A DNA stretch of 64,000 nt from Hyphomonadaceae bacterium (GTDB taxonomy: Bacteria; Pseudomonadota; Alphaproteobacteria; Caulobacterales; Hyphomonadaceae). Within the stretch, counting starts at the first letter, position 1. Each line of letters begins with the position of its first letter. The position numbers were made by a program, and so were the translations under genes. Below the pieces are notes generated by a model. The model ran no database searches and had not been told where the DNA came from. It worked only from the letters and a program-made list of their open reading frames with translations. Location: assembly GCA_947474455.1 (NCBI GenBank), contig CANJIL010000007.1, forward strand, positions 1-64,000, in the 5' to 3' direction. Below, piece by piece: positions 11,582 through 21,225 of this stretch.

Positions 11582-12331
11582 CTAAGCGCAGCCCTCGGCA
11601 ATTCGCAGAAAATCGGCGGCTTTCAGGCTGGCGCCGCCGACCAGAGCCCCATCCACCCCCGCCACGGTCATCAATTCCCGGGCGTTGTCAGGCTTCACGG
11701 ATCCCCCATAAAGAAGCGGGATCGCATTGCCGGAAGCGTCAAAACGGGTCTCCAGCGTCCGGCTGAGGAACCCATGGACCTCAGCTACCTGTGCGGTTGT
11801 GGGCGTGCGGCCGGTGCCGATCGCCCAGACCGGCTCGTAGGCGATCACAATGGGAGTATTGCCCGCAGCTGCAGGAACGGACCCCGCCAGTTGGGTGGCG
11901 ATAACTTCCAGCGTCCTCCCGGCGTCGCGCTCCGCGAAGCTTTCACCGATGCAGATGATCGGCGTCAGGCCTGCCCGCAACACCGCCGAAGCCTTTGCGG
12001 CCACGCCGGCGTCTGTTTCTCCGTGCATCGTCCGACGTTCCGAATGGCCGACAATGACGTAGCGGGCGCCGACGTCCGCCCACATTTCAGCGCTGATATC
12101 GCCTGTGAATGCGCCGGATTTCTCCGCGTGGCAGTCCTGCCCCCCAAGGCCGACGCGGGACCCCTTGAGAGCCGCGCCCACCGCTGACGCGAGCGTGGCT
12201 GGGGGGCAGATCGCCAGCTCGACGCCCGGCAAGGCGGACGAACCAGCCACAATCGCGCTGACCTCGGGAAGAGAGGCCGCGAGCCCATTCATCTTCCAGT
12301 TTCCAGCAACCAGCTTCTTTCGAACGCTCAT
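11582..12331 (-). CDS. tpiA: Triosephosphate isomerase
   Basis: This glycolytic enzyme interconverts dihydroxyacetone phosphate and glyceraldehyde 3-phosphate. The 249-residue TIM barrel shows the catalytic residues: Lys in AGNWKMN near residue 13, His in VGHSERR, and Glu in [11 protein letters not shown]. The phosphate-binding [11 protein letters not shown] follows. The ATG at 12331 is well placed. It is divergent from ppiD, sharing a gap of about 180 bases that must hold both promoters. Confidence 0.98.
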   Translation of the reverse strand: MSVRKKLVAGNWKMNGLAASLPEVSAIVAGSSALPGVELAICPPATLASAVGAALKGSRVGLGGQDCHAEKSGAFTGDISAEMWADVGARYVIVGHSERRTMHGETDAGVAAKASAVLRAGLTPIICIGESFAERDAGRTLEVIATQLAGSVPAAAGNTPIVIAYEPVWAIGTGRTPTTAQVAEVHGFLSRTLETRFDASGNAIPLLYGGSVKPDNARELMTVAGVDGALVGGASLKAADFLRIAEGCA

Positions 12332-12515
12332 TCACGCTGTCCCCCGGACGCAACAGCGGCAAAGTGGCGCCGGAGATGAGCTCCCGCATAGCCATGCTGT
12401 ATTGTCGCATTTTCGTGTGGCGAACCGGTTTCCCCTCCGCCGCAAAATGCTCTAGCAAGCCGTGTTCCAGCGGACAACCTTCGGGCGAGCCGCCAAGTAT
12501 CAGGGAGTTACGCCG

Positions 12516-14417
12516 ATGATCGGCGGTATCCGCAAGTTTGCCAAATCGAAGTGGGCGCTCGTCCTGCTGTTCATCCCCCTGATCGTCAGCTTCGGCATCT
12601 TCGGATTCCGGGACCCATTCAGTGGCGTCAGCGGCGGCGGTCTCAGCCGCGTTGGCGACCACGAAATCCATGCGCGCGACCTGAATGACGAACTCACCGC
12701 GCAAATCGAGCAGATTCGCCAGCAGGATGGACGCGTGCTGACGCAGGCCGACGCCATCCGCGAGGGCCTGGCGCAGCAGGTGCTTGGCCAACTCGAATAC
12801 CGCAACATGATCCTCGCCTATGCAGACAAGGTCGGCATCCGCGCCAGCCAGCAGGCCGTCGCTGAGCTTCTTATCAACCGTGCGGGCGCATTCAAGGACG
12901 CGCTGGGCCGCTTCAACCTTGATGCGGTTCGTGCGCGCGCGGATGCGCAGAAGATGTCGCTGAAAGATTTCGAGGAAGCGGTGCGCGATGACCTTACGGT
13001 CGGTTATGTGACGTCCGCCGCGTTTAACGCGCTCAAGGTTCCGGACATTCTCTCGCTGCCGGTGATCAATTATATTGGCGAGTCGCGCACGTTGATGGTC
13101 GCGCGTCTGAGCGATGCGGCGATCGCCAAGCCGGCCGATCCGACAGATGCTCAACTTCAGGCCTGGTATGACAGCCACAAGGTGCAGTTTGCTCAGCTCG
13201 AGCGCCGTCGCATTTCGATACTGAGCTATTCGCCGGAAGACTTCCTGGATCGCGTCGAGGTCACCGACGAGCAGGCGAAGGCGGAATACGCGAAGCGGAT
13301 CCGCGACTATTCCACGCCGGAGACGCGCGAGATCGTCGAATACTCATCGACGGATCGCAACGCCGTCCAGTCGTTCATCGACCTCGCTCAGCAAGGCGTG
13401 GCGGCGGATGAAGCGCTGAAGCGCACGCCCGGGCTGGCGGTGCAGCCCAGTACGGTGAAGCCTGAACAGGTCAGCGATGAGCGCTATCGCGAACTCGTTT
13501 TCGCGCTTCCGGCAGGGCGCGTGCACACGGTCCCGTTCCAGTTGAGCGAGGGCTCGCCTTGGCTTGCTGTAATGGTGCGGTCAGTGACGTTGGGTATCCC
13601 CCAACCTTTTGAAGAAGTGGCGGGCAAGGTGCGCCACGACATAGCCTTGCCGGAAGCGACGCGCCTCTATGAAGACGAGTCCGAGAAATTCCGCGACGCC
13701 GCAGGTGGCCAGCCGCTTGAGGAAATCGGCAAGCAGTTCGGCTTCCCGGTGATCCAGCTGGCGGCTGTTGACAAGGATGGACGCACCCTGCGTGGCGACC
13801 AGGCGCAATTGCTGGCCAAGAACCCGGCGCTGCCGGAGCTGTTCACTCTGCAGGCCGGTCAGATGACCAACCTGTTCGAGGGCGACAACGTGCGGGCGAT
13901 GTACAGGCTCGATGAAATCGTCGCGCCCTACACGCAATCTTTCGCAGAGGTGAAAGAGCGCGTGCGCGCCCTTTACCTCGTCGAGCAGGTGAAAAATGCC
14001 GCGACGAAAGCGGCGACTGATATGGTCGATGCCGTCAAGGCGGGCCGGACGTTCGAACAAGCGGCTGCGATTTCGAAGATGACCGTCCTGCCCACGCTGG
14101 TAACGACGCGTCAGGGCAACCCCAGCATCGATCCAGCCGCACTGCAGAGCGCCTTTGAACTCAAGGCAGGCGAGATCGGCGTTGTGAATGGCCAGGGCGG
14201 CGAGCCATGGGTTGTGCGGGTCGACACGATCGAGCCAGTGACTGCCGCGGCCGCTGCGGCCTTGCGTGCGCAGGTGGCGCCCGATGTCTCGCAATCGCTG
14301 GAGAACGACGTGCGGGAGGTGTTCATCCGCGGACTTCAGAAGGAAGTTCCGATCCAGCGAGATGAGGTCGCGATCCAGCGCTACCTCCAAAGCTATCTTT
14401 CTCCCGAGGCGCCATGA
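12516..14417 (+). CDS. ppiD: PpiD-like periplasmic folding factor (SurA N-terminal and rotamase domains)
   Basis: This is an inner-membrane anchored chaperone with a peptidyl-prolyl isomerase domain, acting on exported outer-membrane proteins. The start is ATG at 12516, preceded by GGGAG at 12503-12507; the longer frame adds 18 unlikely residues. The protein has 633 residues. One membrane helix lies around residues 12-30 (WALVLLFIPLIVSFGIFGF), then a SurA_N-like helical domain (residues about 35-200), a parvulin-like central region, and a long C-terminal part. It is the first gene of the trp cluster and its stop overlaps trpE by ATGA, an arrangement common in alphaproteobacteria. Confidence 0.88.
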   Translation: MIGGIRKFAKSKWALVLLFIPLIVSFGIFGFRDPFSGVSGGGLSRVGDHEIHARDLNDELTAQIEQIRQQDGRVLTQADAIREGLAQQVLGQLEYRNMILAYADKVGIRASQQAVAELLINRAGAFKDALGRFNLDAVRARADAQKMSLKDFEEAVRDDLTVGYVTSAAFNALKVPDILSLPVINYIGESRTLMVARLSDAAIAKPADPTDAQLQAWYDSHKVQFAQLERRRISILSYSPEDFLDRVEVTDEQAKAEYAKRIRDYSTPETREIVEYSSTDRNAVQSFIDLAQQGVAADEALKRTPGLAVQPSTVKPEQVSDERYRELVFALPAGRVHTVPFQLSEGSPWLAVMVRSVTLGIPQPFEEVAGKVRHDIALPEATRLYEDESEKFRDAAGGQPLEEIGKQFGFPVIQLAAVDKDGRTLRGDQAQLLAKNPALPELFTLQAGQMTNLFEGDNVRAMYRLDEIVAPYTQSFAEVKERVRALYLVEQVKNAATKAATDMVDAVKAGRTFEQAAAISKMTVLPTLVTTRQGNPSIDPAALQSAFELKAGEIGVVNGQGGEPWVVRVDTIEPVTAAAAAALRAQVAPDVSQSLENDVREVFIRGLQKEVPIQRDEVAIQRYLQSYLSPEAP

Positions 14418-15850
14418 CGACGCCCCTGCCCCGGCTTCACGTCCGGCGCCGGGTCGACGACACGGAGTCGCCGGTTTCGGCGATGCTGAAACTCAATCCG
14501 ATGTCGGCCGGACTGGTGCTGTTTGAAAGCGTGATGGGCGGGGAAAGCCGCGGTCGCTACTCCTTCATCGGCATGGCGCCGGACCTGTGGTGGCGCGTGA
14601 AGACCGGCAAGGCCGAGACTTCGTTCACGCAGGATTTCAAGGAAGTCATTTCAACGTCAAATGACGTGATGGGGTCTCTGCGTAGTTTCATCGATGCCTG
14701 CCAGGTTTCCGGTATGGAGGACCTGCCGCCGATGGCGGCGGGGGCGTTCGGCTATCTCGGCTATGACATGGTCCGCTATGTCGAGACCCTGCCGGAGCCG
14801 AAGCCGGATCCAAATGGCCTGCCGGAAGCAATGCTGATGCGGCCGAGCGTCGTGCTGATCTTCGACGGCGTCAAGCAGGAGATAATTATCGCAGCGCCCG
14901 AGCGTGACGGCGAAGCAACTACGCTTGGGCGGATCGACGCTGTCGAAGCGAAGCTGGACCAGCCTATGCCGCCGTCGCGACCTAGCGACGCGCCCACCGA
15001 AAAGCTGGCGTTCACGTCGAATACTGAGAAGTCCCGCTATCTGGAGATGGTCAACCAGGCGAAGAAATACATCCACGCGGGCGACATCTTTCAGGTTGTC
15101 CCGAGTCAGCGCTTCTCTGCGCCTTTCGACCGATCGCCATTTGCATTCTACCGCGCCCTGCGCCGGCTGAATCCTTCTCCATTTATGTTCTACGTGAACT
15201 TCGGCGATTTCCAGATTTCAGGATCGAGTCCGGAAATCCTTGTGCGGGTTCGGAATGGCGTCGTCACTGTTCGGCCGATCGCAGGAACGTTGCCGCGGGG
15301 CGCGACGCCCCAGGCGGACCTGGCGAACGAGCAGAAGCTGCTCGCCGATCCAAAGGAGCGCGCCGAGCACCTGATGCTGCTGGATCTCGGCCGCAACGAT
15401 GTGGGCCGTGTTGCCGCCCGCGGATCAGTGAAGGTGACTGAGAGCTTCACCGTGGAGCGCTACAGTCACGTTATGCACATTGTCTCCAACGTGCAGGGGC
15501 GGCTGAAACCCGGCGAGGATATGGTATCAGCTCTGGCGGCTGGCTTCCCGGCGGGAACAACGTCCGGCGCACCGAAAATCCGGGCGATGGAGATCATCAC
15601 CGAACTGGAGCCACACGCGAGAGGCGTGTACGCCGGGGGCGTCGGATATTTCGGCGCGGGCGGCGATATGGACACCTGCATTGCGCTGCGCACTGCGGTG
15701 TTCAGGGGCGGCCGGATTCACGTGCAGGCCGGCGGCGGCGTCGTTTATGACAGCGATCCCGAGAGCGAGTTCATGGAGACAGTGCATAAGGCAAGCGCCC
15801 TCTTCCGCGCCGCCGAGGAAGCTGCGCTATATGACCGGGGGAACCGCTGA
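14414..15850 (+). CDS. trpE: Anthranilate synthase component I
   Basis: With TrpG, this enzyme makes anthranilate from chorismate, the first committed step to tryptophan. The 478 residues include the feedback-site region LLFES-like LVLFESVMGGESRGRYSFIG and the chorismate-binding domain with IFQVVPSQRF, GSSPEILVRV, RPIAGTLPRG, and AGFPAGTTSGAPKIRAM. It is coupled to ppiD upstream (4-base overlap) and to trpG downstream (TGATG). No leader peptide or attenuator is visible, because the gene starts inside the preceding one. Confidence 0.98.
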   Translation: MTTPLPRLHVRRRVDDTESPVSAMLKLNPMSAGLVLFESVMGGESRGRYSFIGMAPDLWWRVKTGKAETSFTQDFKEVISTSNDVMGSLRSFIDACQVSGMEDLPPMAAGAFGYLGYDMVRYVETLPEPKPDPNGLPEAMLMRPSVVLIFDGVKQEIIIAAPERDGEATTLGRIDAVEAKLDQPMPPSRPSDAPTEKLAFTSNTEKSRYLEMVNQAKKYIHAGDIFQVVPSQRFSAPFDRSPFAFYRALRRLNPSPFMFYVNFGDFQISGSSPEILVRVRNGVVTVRPIAGTLPRGATPQADLANEQKLLADPKERAEHLMLLDLGRNDVGRVAARGSVKVTESFTVERYSHVMHIVSNVQGRLKPGEDMVSALAAGFPAGTTSGAPKIRAMEIITELEPHARGVYAGGVGYFGAGGDMDTCIALRTAVFRGGRIHVQAGGGVVYDSDPESEFMETVHKASALFRAAEEAALYDRGNR

Positions 15851-16452
15851 TGACCCGCGTCCTGCTGATCGATAACTACGACAGTTTCACGTACAATCTT
15901 GTCCACTACCTGCAGGACATCAGCCCTGATGTTGAAGTCGAGGTGGTACGCAACGATGCGCTGACGCCGAAGGAAGCGCTGGCGAAGGGCGCCGATGCGA
16001 TCGTGCTTTCGCCGGGGCCCTGCACGCCGGACGATGCGGGGATATGCCTTGAGCTCATCAAGCTGGCGCCGGACGACATGCCGATCCTTGGCGTGTGCCT
16101 TGGACACCAGGCGATTGGTCAAGCGTTGGGGGGGGTCGTCGAAGGCGCCAAGGACATCGTTCATGGCAAGGTCTGGCATGTGAAGGTGCTCGGCGGCGCG
16201 CTGTTCGAAGGCGTGCCGGAGCATTTCGACGCCGTGCGTTACCATTCGCTGGCGATCAGGCGGAATGGCATGCCCAACGGGCTGACTGTGGACGCCGAAA
16301 CATCCGATGGCGAGGTCATGGCGGTGAGCCATGCGACGCGGCCGGTGTTTGGCGTGCAGTTCCATCCGGAGTCGATCGGGTCGCAGTATGGCAAAGTCAT
16401 GCTAGCAAACTTCCTGAAGTTCGCTGGCCAGAAGAAAGCGGTCAAGCGGTGA
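15850..16452 (+). CDS. trpG: Anthranilate synthase glutamine amidotransferase component
   Basis: This class I glutaminase supplies ammonia to TrpE. The 200-residue protein has the nucleophile Cys in GVCLGHQAIG, the oxyanion region SPGPCTPDDAG, and the His-Glu pair in VQFHPESIGSQYG. The ATG shares one base with the trpE stop. The same subunit may also serve 4-amino-4-deoxychorismate synthase (pabA role), which cannot be decided from sequence alone. Confidence 0.97.
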   Translation: MTRVLLIDNYDSFTYNLVHYLQDISPDVEVEVVRNDALTPKEALAKGADAIVLSPGPCTPDDAGICLELIKLAPDDMPILGVCLGHQAIGQALGGVVEGAKDIVHGKVWHVKVLGGALFEGVPEHFDAVRYHSLAIRRNGMPNGLTVDAETSDGEVMAVSHATRPVFGVQFHPESIGSQYGKVMLANFLKFAGQKKAVKR

Positions 16453-17462
16453 GCGAGGCGGTCCGCATAGCAGTAAGCAAACTTGCTGACGGGGAGCGTC
16501 CGGGTCAGGTGGAGATCGGCGCGGCGTTCGAAGCCATTCTGGCAGGCGAGGCGGACGTCTCTCTGATTGCCGCCTTCCTCATGGGGCTGCGCACGCGCGG
16601 CGAGACTGTCGAGGACATCATCGCCGGCGCCCGCGTTATGCGCGCCAACATGCGGACGGTGAGAGCGCCTGATGGCGCGATCGATACGTGCGGCACGGGC
16701 GGGCTGTCGTGGACATCCCTGAACACATCGACTGCCGTCGCGCTCGTGGCTGCCGGCGCAGGCGCGGTCGTCGCCAAGCACGGCAATCGTTCAAAGAGCA
16801 AAGCTGGATCAGCCGATGTGCTGGAGGCGCTCGGCGTGAACCTGTCGCCCACGGATGCACAACTGGAAGCGAGCTTCCGCGACGCTGGCGTCGCTTTCAT
16901 GTTCGCTCCCGCGCATCATGCTGCGATGAAACACGTTGGACCTGTGAGGGCGACGCTGGGCATCCGCACGATCTTCAACATGCTTGGGCCTTTGGCCAAT
17001 CCGGCTGGCGTGAAGCGTCAGGTGCTGGGCGTATTCGCGCCGGAATGGGTTGAGCCGTTCGCGCAGGCCCTACTCGCACTCGGCGCGGAACGTGCGCTTG
17101 TCGTCCACGGTGTCGATGGGATGGACGAGATTTCTACGACAGGCGCCACGCTGGTTGCGGAGATCCGTGATGGCGCCGTCCGTAAGCAGGACCTGACGCC
17201 TGAACGCCTCGGCGTTCCGCGTGCAACGCTGGATCAGTTGCGCGGCGGCACGGCGACGGAGAACGCAGCGGCGCTTAGAGGATTGCTGCAGGGCGAGCGC
17301 GGACCGTTCGCCGATCTGGTGGCAGTGAATGCAGGCGCGGCCGTTTTCGTGGCCGGACTTTCCGAGACGTTGAATGATGGCGTGCGACAGGCGCGTGCTT
17401 CGATCGAGTCCGGCAAGGCGATGGCTGCGCTCGAAGCTCTGAGGCGCGCCTCCAATGGCTAG
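16449..17462 (+). CDS. trpD: Anthranilate phosphoribosyltransferase
   Basis: This enzyme joins anthranilate to phosphoribosyl pyrophosphate. The start is GTG at 16449, whose GTGA overlaps the trpG stop; longer readings of this frame run through trpG. The product has 337 residues. Landmarks are the PRPP-binding IDTCGTGG, VAKHGNRSKSKAGSADVLEALG and the FAPAHHAAMKHV stretch. Translational coupling to trpG and an 8-base overlap with trpC place it firmly in the operon. Confidence 0.97.
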   Translation: MSEAVRIAVSKLADGERPGQVEIGAAFEAILAGEADVSLIAAFLMGLRTRGETVEDIIAGARVMRANMRTVRAPDGAIDTCGTGGLSWTSLNTSTAVALVAAGAGAVVAKHGNRSKSKAGSADVLEALGVNLSPTDAQLEASFRDAGVAFMFAPAHHAAMKHVGPVRATLGIRTIFNMLGPLANPAGVKRQVLGVFAPEWVEPFAQALLALGAERALVVHGVDGMDEISTTGATLVAEIRDGAVRKQDLTPERLGVPRATLDQLRGGTATENAAALRGLLQGERGPFADLVAVNAGAAVFVAGLSETLNDGVRQARASIESGKAMAALEALRRASNG

Positions 17463-18261
17463 CACTGTTCCCGACAGGTTGAAGACAATCATCGACTACA
17501 AGCGCGACGAAGTTGCTGCGCTGAAGAAACATCGCACGCTTGCCTCGCTCGAAGCCGGCGCCAAGGCCGCCTCAAAGCCGCGAAGATTTGCTGAGGCGCT
17601 GCTCGCGATCGCCAAGGCTGACGGAAACGCTCTAATCTGCGAAGTGAAGCGCAAGAGTCCGTCAGCTGGCGATATCAGCCCGGGCCGTGACCAGGTCGCC
17701 GTTGCGCGCGATTATGAAGCCGGCGGAGCGGCCTGCATTTCGGTGCTCACGGACGGGCCGAGCTTCGGCGGCTCGCTGGACGACATGATCAGCGTACGAG
17801 AAGCCATCTCGCTTCCTGTCTTGCGCAAGGATTTCATGATCGACCCGATCCAGGTGCTTGAAGCCCGCGCCGCCGGCGCCGATGCGATCTTGATCATCAT
17901 GGCGGCTGTGGACAACACACTAGCTGAGGAACTGCATGAAACGGCTGACCGTCTCGGGATGTCAGTTCTGCTGGAAGCCCACGATGAGGGGGAGCTTGTG
18001 CGGGCGCTGGGGCTGCCTTCTCCCCTGCTCGGCTTAAATAACCGCGACCTGCGCACTTTCACGACAGACCTCAAGGTGACCGAACGGCTCTCGGATATGA
18101 TTCCTTTCGGTAAACTCCTGATATCGGAGAGCGGCGTCAGGTCGGCGGCTGACATTGGCCGGCTGCGGGCTTGCGGCGCCAGAGGGTTTCTCGTTGGCGA
18201 AAGCCTCATGCGCGCGGAAAATCCTGTCGAATCCGTCAGGTCGCTCGTCCAGGTTCGGTAA
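17455..18261 (+). CDS. trpC: Indole-3-glycerol phosphate synthase
   Basis: This TIM-barrel enzyme closes the indole ring. The 268 residues include ICEVKRKSPSAGDI (catalytic Lys region), VLTDGPSFGGSLDDM, VLRKDFMIDPIQVLEARAAGAD and GLNNRDLRTF, with LLISESGV near the C-terminus. There is no TrpF fusion; trpF, trpB and trpA must lie elsewhere. It is the last trp gene here, and lexA follows 85 bases later. Confidence 0.97.
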   Translation: MASTVPDRLKTIIDYKRDEVAALKKHRTLASLEAGAKAASKPRRFAEALLAIAKADGNALICEVKRKSPSAGDISPGRDQVAVARDYEAGGAACISVLTDGPSFGGSLDDMISVREAISLPVLRKDFMIDPIQVLEARAAGADAILIIMAAVDNTLAEELHETADRLGMSVLLEAHDEGELVRALGLPSPLLGLNNRDLRTFTTDLKVTERLSDMIPFGKLLISESGVRSAADIGRLRACGARGFLVGESLMRAENPVESVRSLVQVR

Positions 18262-18292
18262 ATGGCTCCACAGCCGAATTGACCCATAACGT

Positions 18293-18307
18293 GAACGATA
18301 GTAGAAC
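18293..18307 (+). promoter_or_regulatory. LexA-binding SOS box
   Basis: GAAC at 18293-18296 and GAAC at 18304-18307 are separated by exactly 7 bases (GATAGTA). This is the reverse complement of GTTC-N7-GTTC, the alphaproteobacterial LexA operator. It lies 39 bases before the lexA start at 18347, so LexA very likely represses its own gene. The direct-repeat form with intact half sites supports a working site. Confidence 0.85.
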
Positions 18308-18346
18308 TATCCGCGACTCATGAAGTCCGGAGGCGAAGCAGACCAG

Positions 18347-19033
18347 ATGCTTACCAAGAAACAGCGGGAGCTCCTCCTGTTCATCAATGATAGGATAAAG
18401 GAGACAGGCGTCTCGCCCTCCTTCGACGAAATGAAACAAGCGCTCGATCTTGCGTCAAAGTCCGGCATCCACCGGCTCATCACGGCTCTTGAGGAGCGCG
18501 GATTCCTTCGCCGTCTCGCCCACAGGGCCCGGGCGCTGGAGGTTCTGAAACTCCCGGAAAGCGCCGTTCCGCAGGGAACAGGCCGTACCCCGTTCAGGCC
18601 GAGCGTCATTGCCGGCGAAGGGGGGCGCAAGGGCGCAGCGGCCGTACGCTCCTCAATGATTCCCGTCATGGGCCGGATCGCGGCGGGTACAGCGATCGAA
18701 GCCATAGAGCATGAGACGCACAAGGTGGCGGCGCCGGATGATGACTTTGATCCGGATACGCATTTTGCGCTGGAGGTTTCGGGCGAGAGCATGATCAATG
18801 CCGGTATCCTCGACGGCGACACCGTGATCCTGAAGAAGACAGAGCATGCCGCTTCTGGCGATATCGTCGTGGCGCTGATCAATGAAGAAACGGCAACGCT
18901 CAAGCGTTTTCGCAAGAAGGGCGGCTCCATCGCGCTTGAAGCCGCGAACCCGGCCTTTGGCACTCAGATATTCGGGCCGGATCGCGTGCGCATCCAGGGC
19001 AAGCTGGTCGCGCTGGTGCGCAAGTATCACTAA
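18347..19033 (+). CDS. lexA: LexA repressor
   Basis: LexA represses the SOS regulon and cleaves itself when stimulated by RecA. The start is ATG at 18347 because LexA proteins begin MLTKKQ; an ATG at 18320 would add nine residues. The product has 228 residues: a winged helix-turn-helix domain (about 1-65), a linker, and the S24 protease domain. Autocleavage falls at Ala-Gly in [10 protein letters not shown]. The catalytic Ser is in [11 protein letters not shown] and the Lys in ETATLKRF. The SOS box just upstream indicates autoregulation. Confidence 0.96.
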   Translation: MLTKKQRELLLFINDRIKETGVSPSFDEMKQALDLASKSGIHRLITALEERGFLRRLAHRARALEVLKLPESAVPQGTGRTPFRPSVIAGEGGRKGAAAVRSSMIPVMGRIAAGTAIEAIEHETHKVAAPDDDFDPDTHFALEVSGESMINAGILDGDTVILKKTEHAASGDIVVALINEETATLKRFRKKGGSIALEAANPAFGTQIFGPDRVRIQGKLVALVRKYH

Positions 19034-19204
19034 TCCTTCGGGGCCGTTTTCCGTTTCGCTGGTTTGACGTGAAGCAGCTGGGCTCATGCACGTCCGCTTC
19101 GTATTTCGGCAGGACGGGGTGTGAGCTTGCAAGCGGACAAGTCGATGGCCGCGCCGCCTTTGCCGACGAAGTCGCGAGGCCGCACGGTCGGACCGCCTGA
19201 GGTA

Positions 19205-19700
19205 CTTTGGAGGTCGAAAGTTACAGCCGCTCGATAGCTCTGATATCGATGCGAACACGCCGGTTGCGTTCACATGGTCGATTTCTGCGACGACGCTTTC
19301 GATGCGGACGGGTCCAATCTGTTCTTTGAGGATTAGCGCGGCAAAAAGTGGAAGTGTGTATTTCTCCGACGAGCGCGCCTATCCCGAAGCGGAAAAGCAT
19401 GCCCGGCAACAAGGCCAGGCCGCTAACTCGTCGCCTCCGCATCGCGGCCCAAAGAATCATCACGGGAAGGCGCGCTCCGATTGGCAGGTCCCAGCCTGGC
19501 TCGGAAAGCGCTGTCATTTGGAGTGCAGCGCCGGAGGTCAGCGCCAAAGAACCTAGAAACGGCTAGCGCAGGGCCTGATCGTTCACCGCTGCGCGCTCAG
19601 GAAGCGCCCGAACTGCGCCGGAAAGCCGGGCCTTTCGGTGACGCCTGCGGCACTTGCCAGTAAAGCAGCGGATGTGGTCTTCAGGGCCCGCGCTCCGCCA
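19205..19700 (-). pseudogene. Decayed comEC-like fragment between lexA and gltX
   Basis: This region has no convincing intact gene, but the minus strand carries pieces that resemble the N-terminal part of ComEC, the inner-membrane channel of DNA uptake. One frame gives a hydrophobic stretch ending ALLPGMLFRFGIGALVGEIH (to about 19355). A shifted frame continues FAALILKEQIGPVRIESVV and AEIDHVN (19345-19266). The first frame then returns with RRVRIDIRAIERL and a stop at 19221. Full-length ComEC needs about 700 residues, and there is room for less than a third. In alphaproteobacteria comEC commonly sits between lexA and gltX on the opposite strand, which supports the call. Bases 19034-19204 hold nothing I can name. 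Confidence 0.45.
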
Positions 19701-19735
19701 TAGGAACGCAGGGATATGGCTTGCACTGGAACCCG

Positions 19736-21190
19736 ATGACGGTCGTCACACGCTTCGCCCCATCGCCCACCGGCTACCTCCATATCGGAGGCGCCCGGAC
19801 GGCCCTGTTCTGCTGGCTATACGCCCGTCACACGGGCGGCAAGTTCCTGCTGAGGGTCGAGGATACCGACAGGGAGCGTTCGACCCAGGCGGCCGTGAAT
19901 GCGATCATGGATGGCCTGAACTGGCTCGGATTGGGCGGGGATGAGCCGCCGGTCATGCAATCGGAGCGCGCGGCTCGCCACGCAGAGGTCGCACACGAAC
20001 TCGTCAGGCGGGGCGCCGCCTATCGCTGCGCGGTAACTCAGGAAGAGCTGGGCGCCCGGCGCGCGCGGCTCAATGACCTTCTCGGCGAACAGGCCAAGCG
20101 CATGCTCAGCGAAGACGAGGCGGCCGAGCTCAAGAGCGTGTCGGGCGCATTCCGCTCTCCCTATCGCAACGGCGACCTTCCTTTGCCGCCGGGGGCACCA
20201 ACTACTGTCCGTCTCAAGATCGATGAGTCCAAACCCACCGGGTATACTGATCGCGTCCAGGGCCACGTCGCAGTGCCGGCAGCAGATGTGGACGATCTTA
20301 TCCTCCTCCGTTCCGATGGCACGCCGACCTATCTCCTCGCCGTTGTGGTCGATGATCATGACATGGGGGTGACCCACGTAATCCGCGGTGACGATCACCT
20401 GATCAATACCTTCCGCCAGCTTCCGATCTTCGAGGGTATGGGCTGGTCAGTACCGGAATATGCCCACGTCCCGCTGATCCACGGCCCGGATGGAAAAAAG
20501 CTTTCCAAGCGCCACGGGGCCACAGCGGTCGACGCCTATCGCGATGAACTGGGTTATCTGCCAGAGGCGATGCGGAACTATCTGCTCCGTCTTGGCTGGA
20601 GCCATGGCGATGATGAAATCATCTCCGATCAGCAGGCAATCGAGTGGTTCGACCTCAACGGCCTCAACAAGGCTCCCGCCCGGCTGGATTTCGCCAGGCT
20701 GGACTTCGTGAACAAGCATTACATGGCGCTGGCAGACGATGAGAGGCTCTTCGACCTGTTCCTTGCCCGGCCGGAGGCCATGAACCTCCACAAAGAGGTA
20801 AAAGCCCGAATTCAGGCCGCCATGCCGGTCCTGAAGACCCGATCAGCGAACCTGGTAGCGCTGGTCGAGCAGGCCCGTTTCCTGACAAACATTCGGCCGG
20901 TCGTTCTTGCGGGCAAGGCGATTGACCAGGTCAATGACGAGGCGCGCGGTCGTCTTGCCAAGCTGTCGGCAGTTCTGGACGAATTGGCGGACTGGAGCGA
21001 GGCCGCAATCAAGACCGCTCTAACGCAGTATTGCGAGCAAAACGGCATCAGCATGGGAAAAATAAGCCCGGTTTTGAGGGTAGTTCTTACCGGAGGGGCT
21101 CCGGCGCCCGATATTACTCTTGTGCTCGCTTTGCTAGGTCGTAATGAAGCTCTCGCGAGATTGAAGGATCATGCTCGCGCCGGGGGATAA
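19736..21190 (+). CDS. gltX: Glutamyl-tRNA synthetase
   Basis: This class I enzyme charges tRNA-Glu; in alphaproteobacteria a GluRS usually also misacylates tRNA-Gln for later amidation. The start is ATG at 19736, just before TRFAPSPTGYLHIGGARTA (HIGH motif HIGG). The longer frame begins with TTG. The product has 484 residues. The second signature is DGKKLSKRHGA. The SKRHGATAVDAYRDELGYLPEA stretch continues into the anticodon-binding domain. It precedes gltA by 35 bases and probably forms a unit with it. Confidence 0.96.
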   Translation: MTVVTRFAPSPTGYLHIGGARTALFCWLYARHTGGKFLLRVEDTDRERSTQAAVNAIMDGLNWLGLGGDEPPVMQSERAARHAEVAHELVRRGAAYRCAVTQEELGARRARLNDLLGEQAKRMLSEDEAAELKSVSGAFRSPYRNGDLPLPPGAPTTVRLKIDESKPTGYTDRVQGHVAVPAADVDDLILLRSDGTPTYLLAVVVDDHDMGVTHVIRGDDHLINTFRQLPIFEGMGWSVPEYAHVPLIHGPDGKKLSKRHGATAVDAYRDELGYLPEAMRNYLLRLGWSHGDDEIISDQQAIEWFDLNGLNKAPARLDFARLDFVNKHYMALADDERLFDLFLARPEAMNLHKEVKARIQAAMPVLKTRSANLVALVEQARFLTNIRPVVLAGKAIDQVNDEARGRLAKLSAVLDELADWSEAAIKTALTQYCEQNGISMGKISPVLRVVLTGGAPAPDITLVLALLGRNEALARLKDHARAGG

Positions 21191-21225
21191 ACGGCGGGGA
21201 GCCGCAAGTTTGAGGAGACTTGGTG

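Noticed and set aside
12087-13178. 363-codon open frame on the minus strand spanning the tpiA-ppiD gap
   Set aside because: It overlaps the start of tpiA in another frame and the 5' part of ppiD in antisense. Both real genes are well supported.
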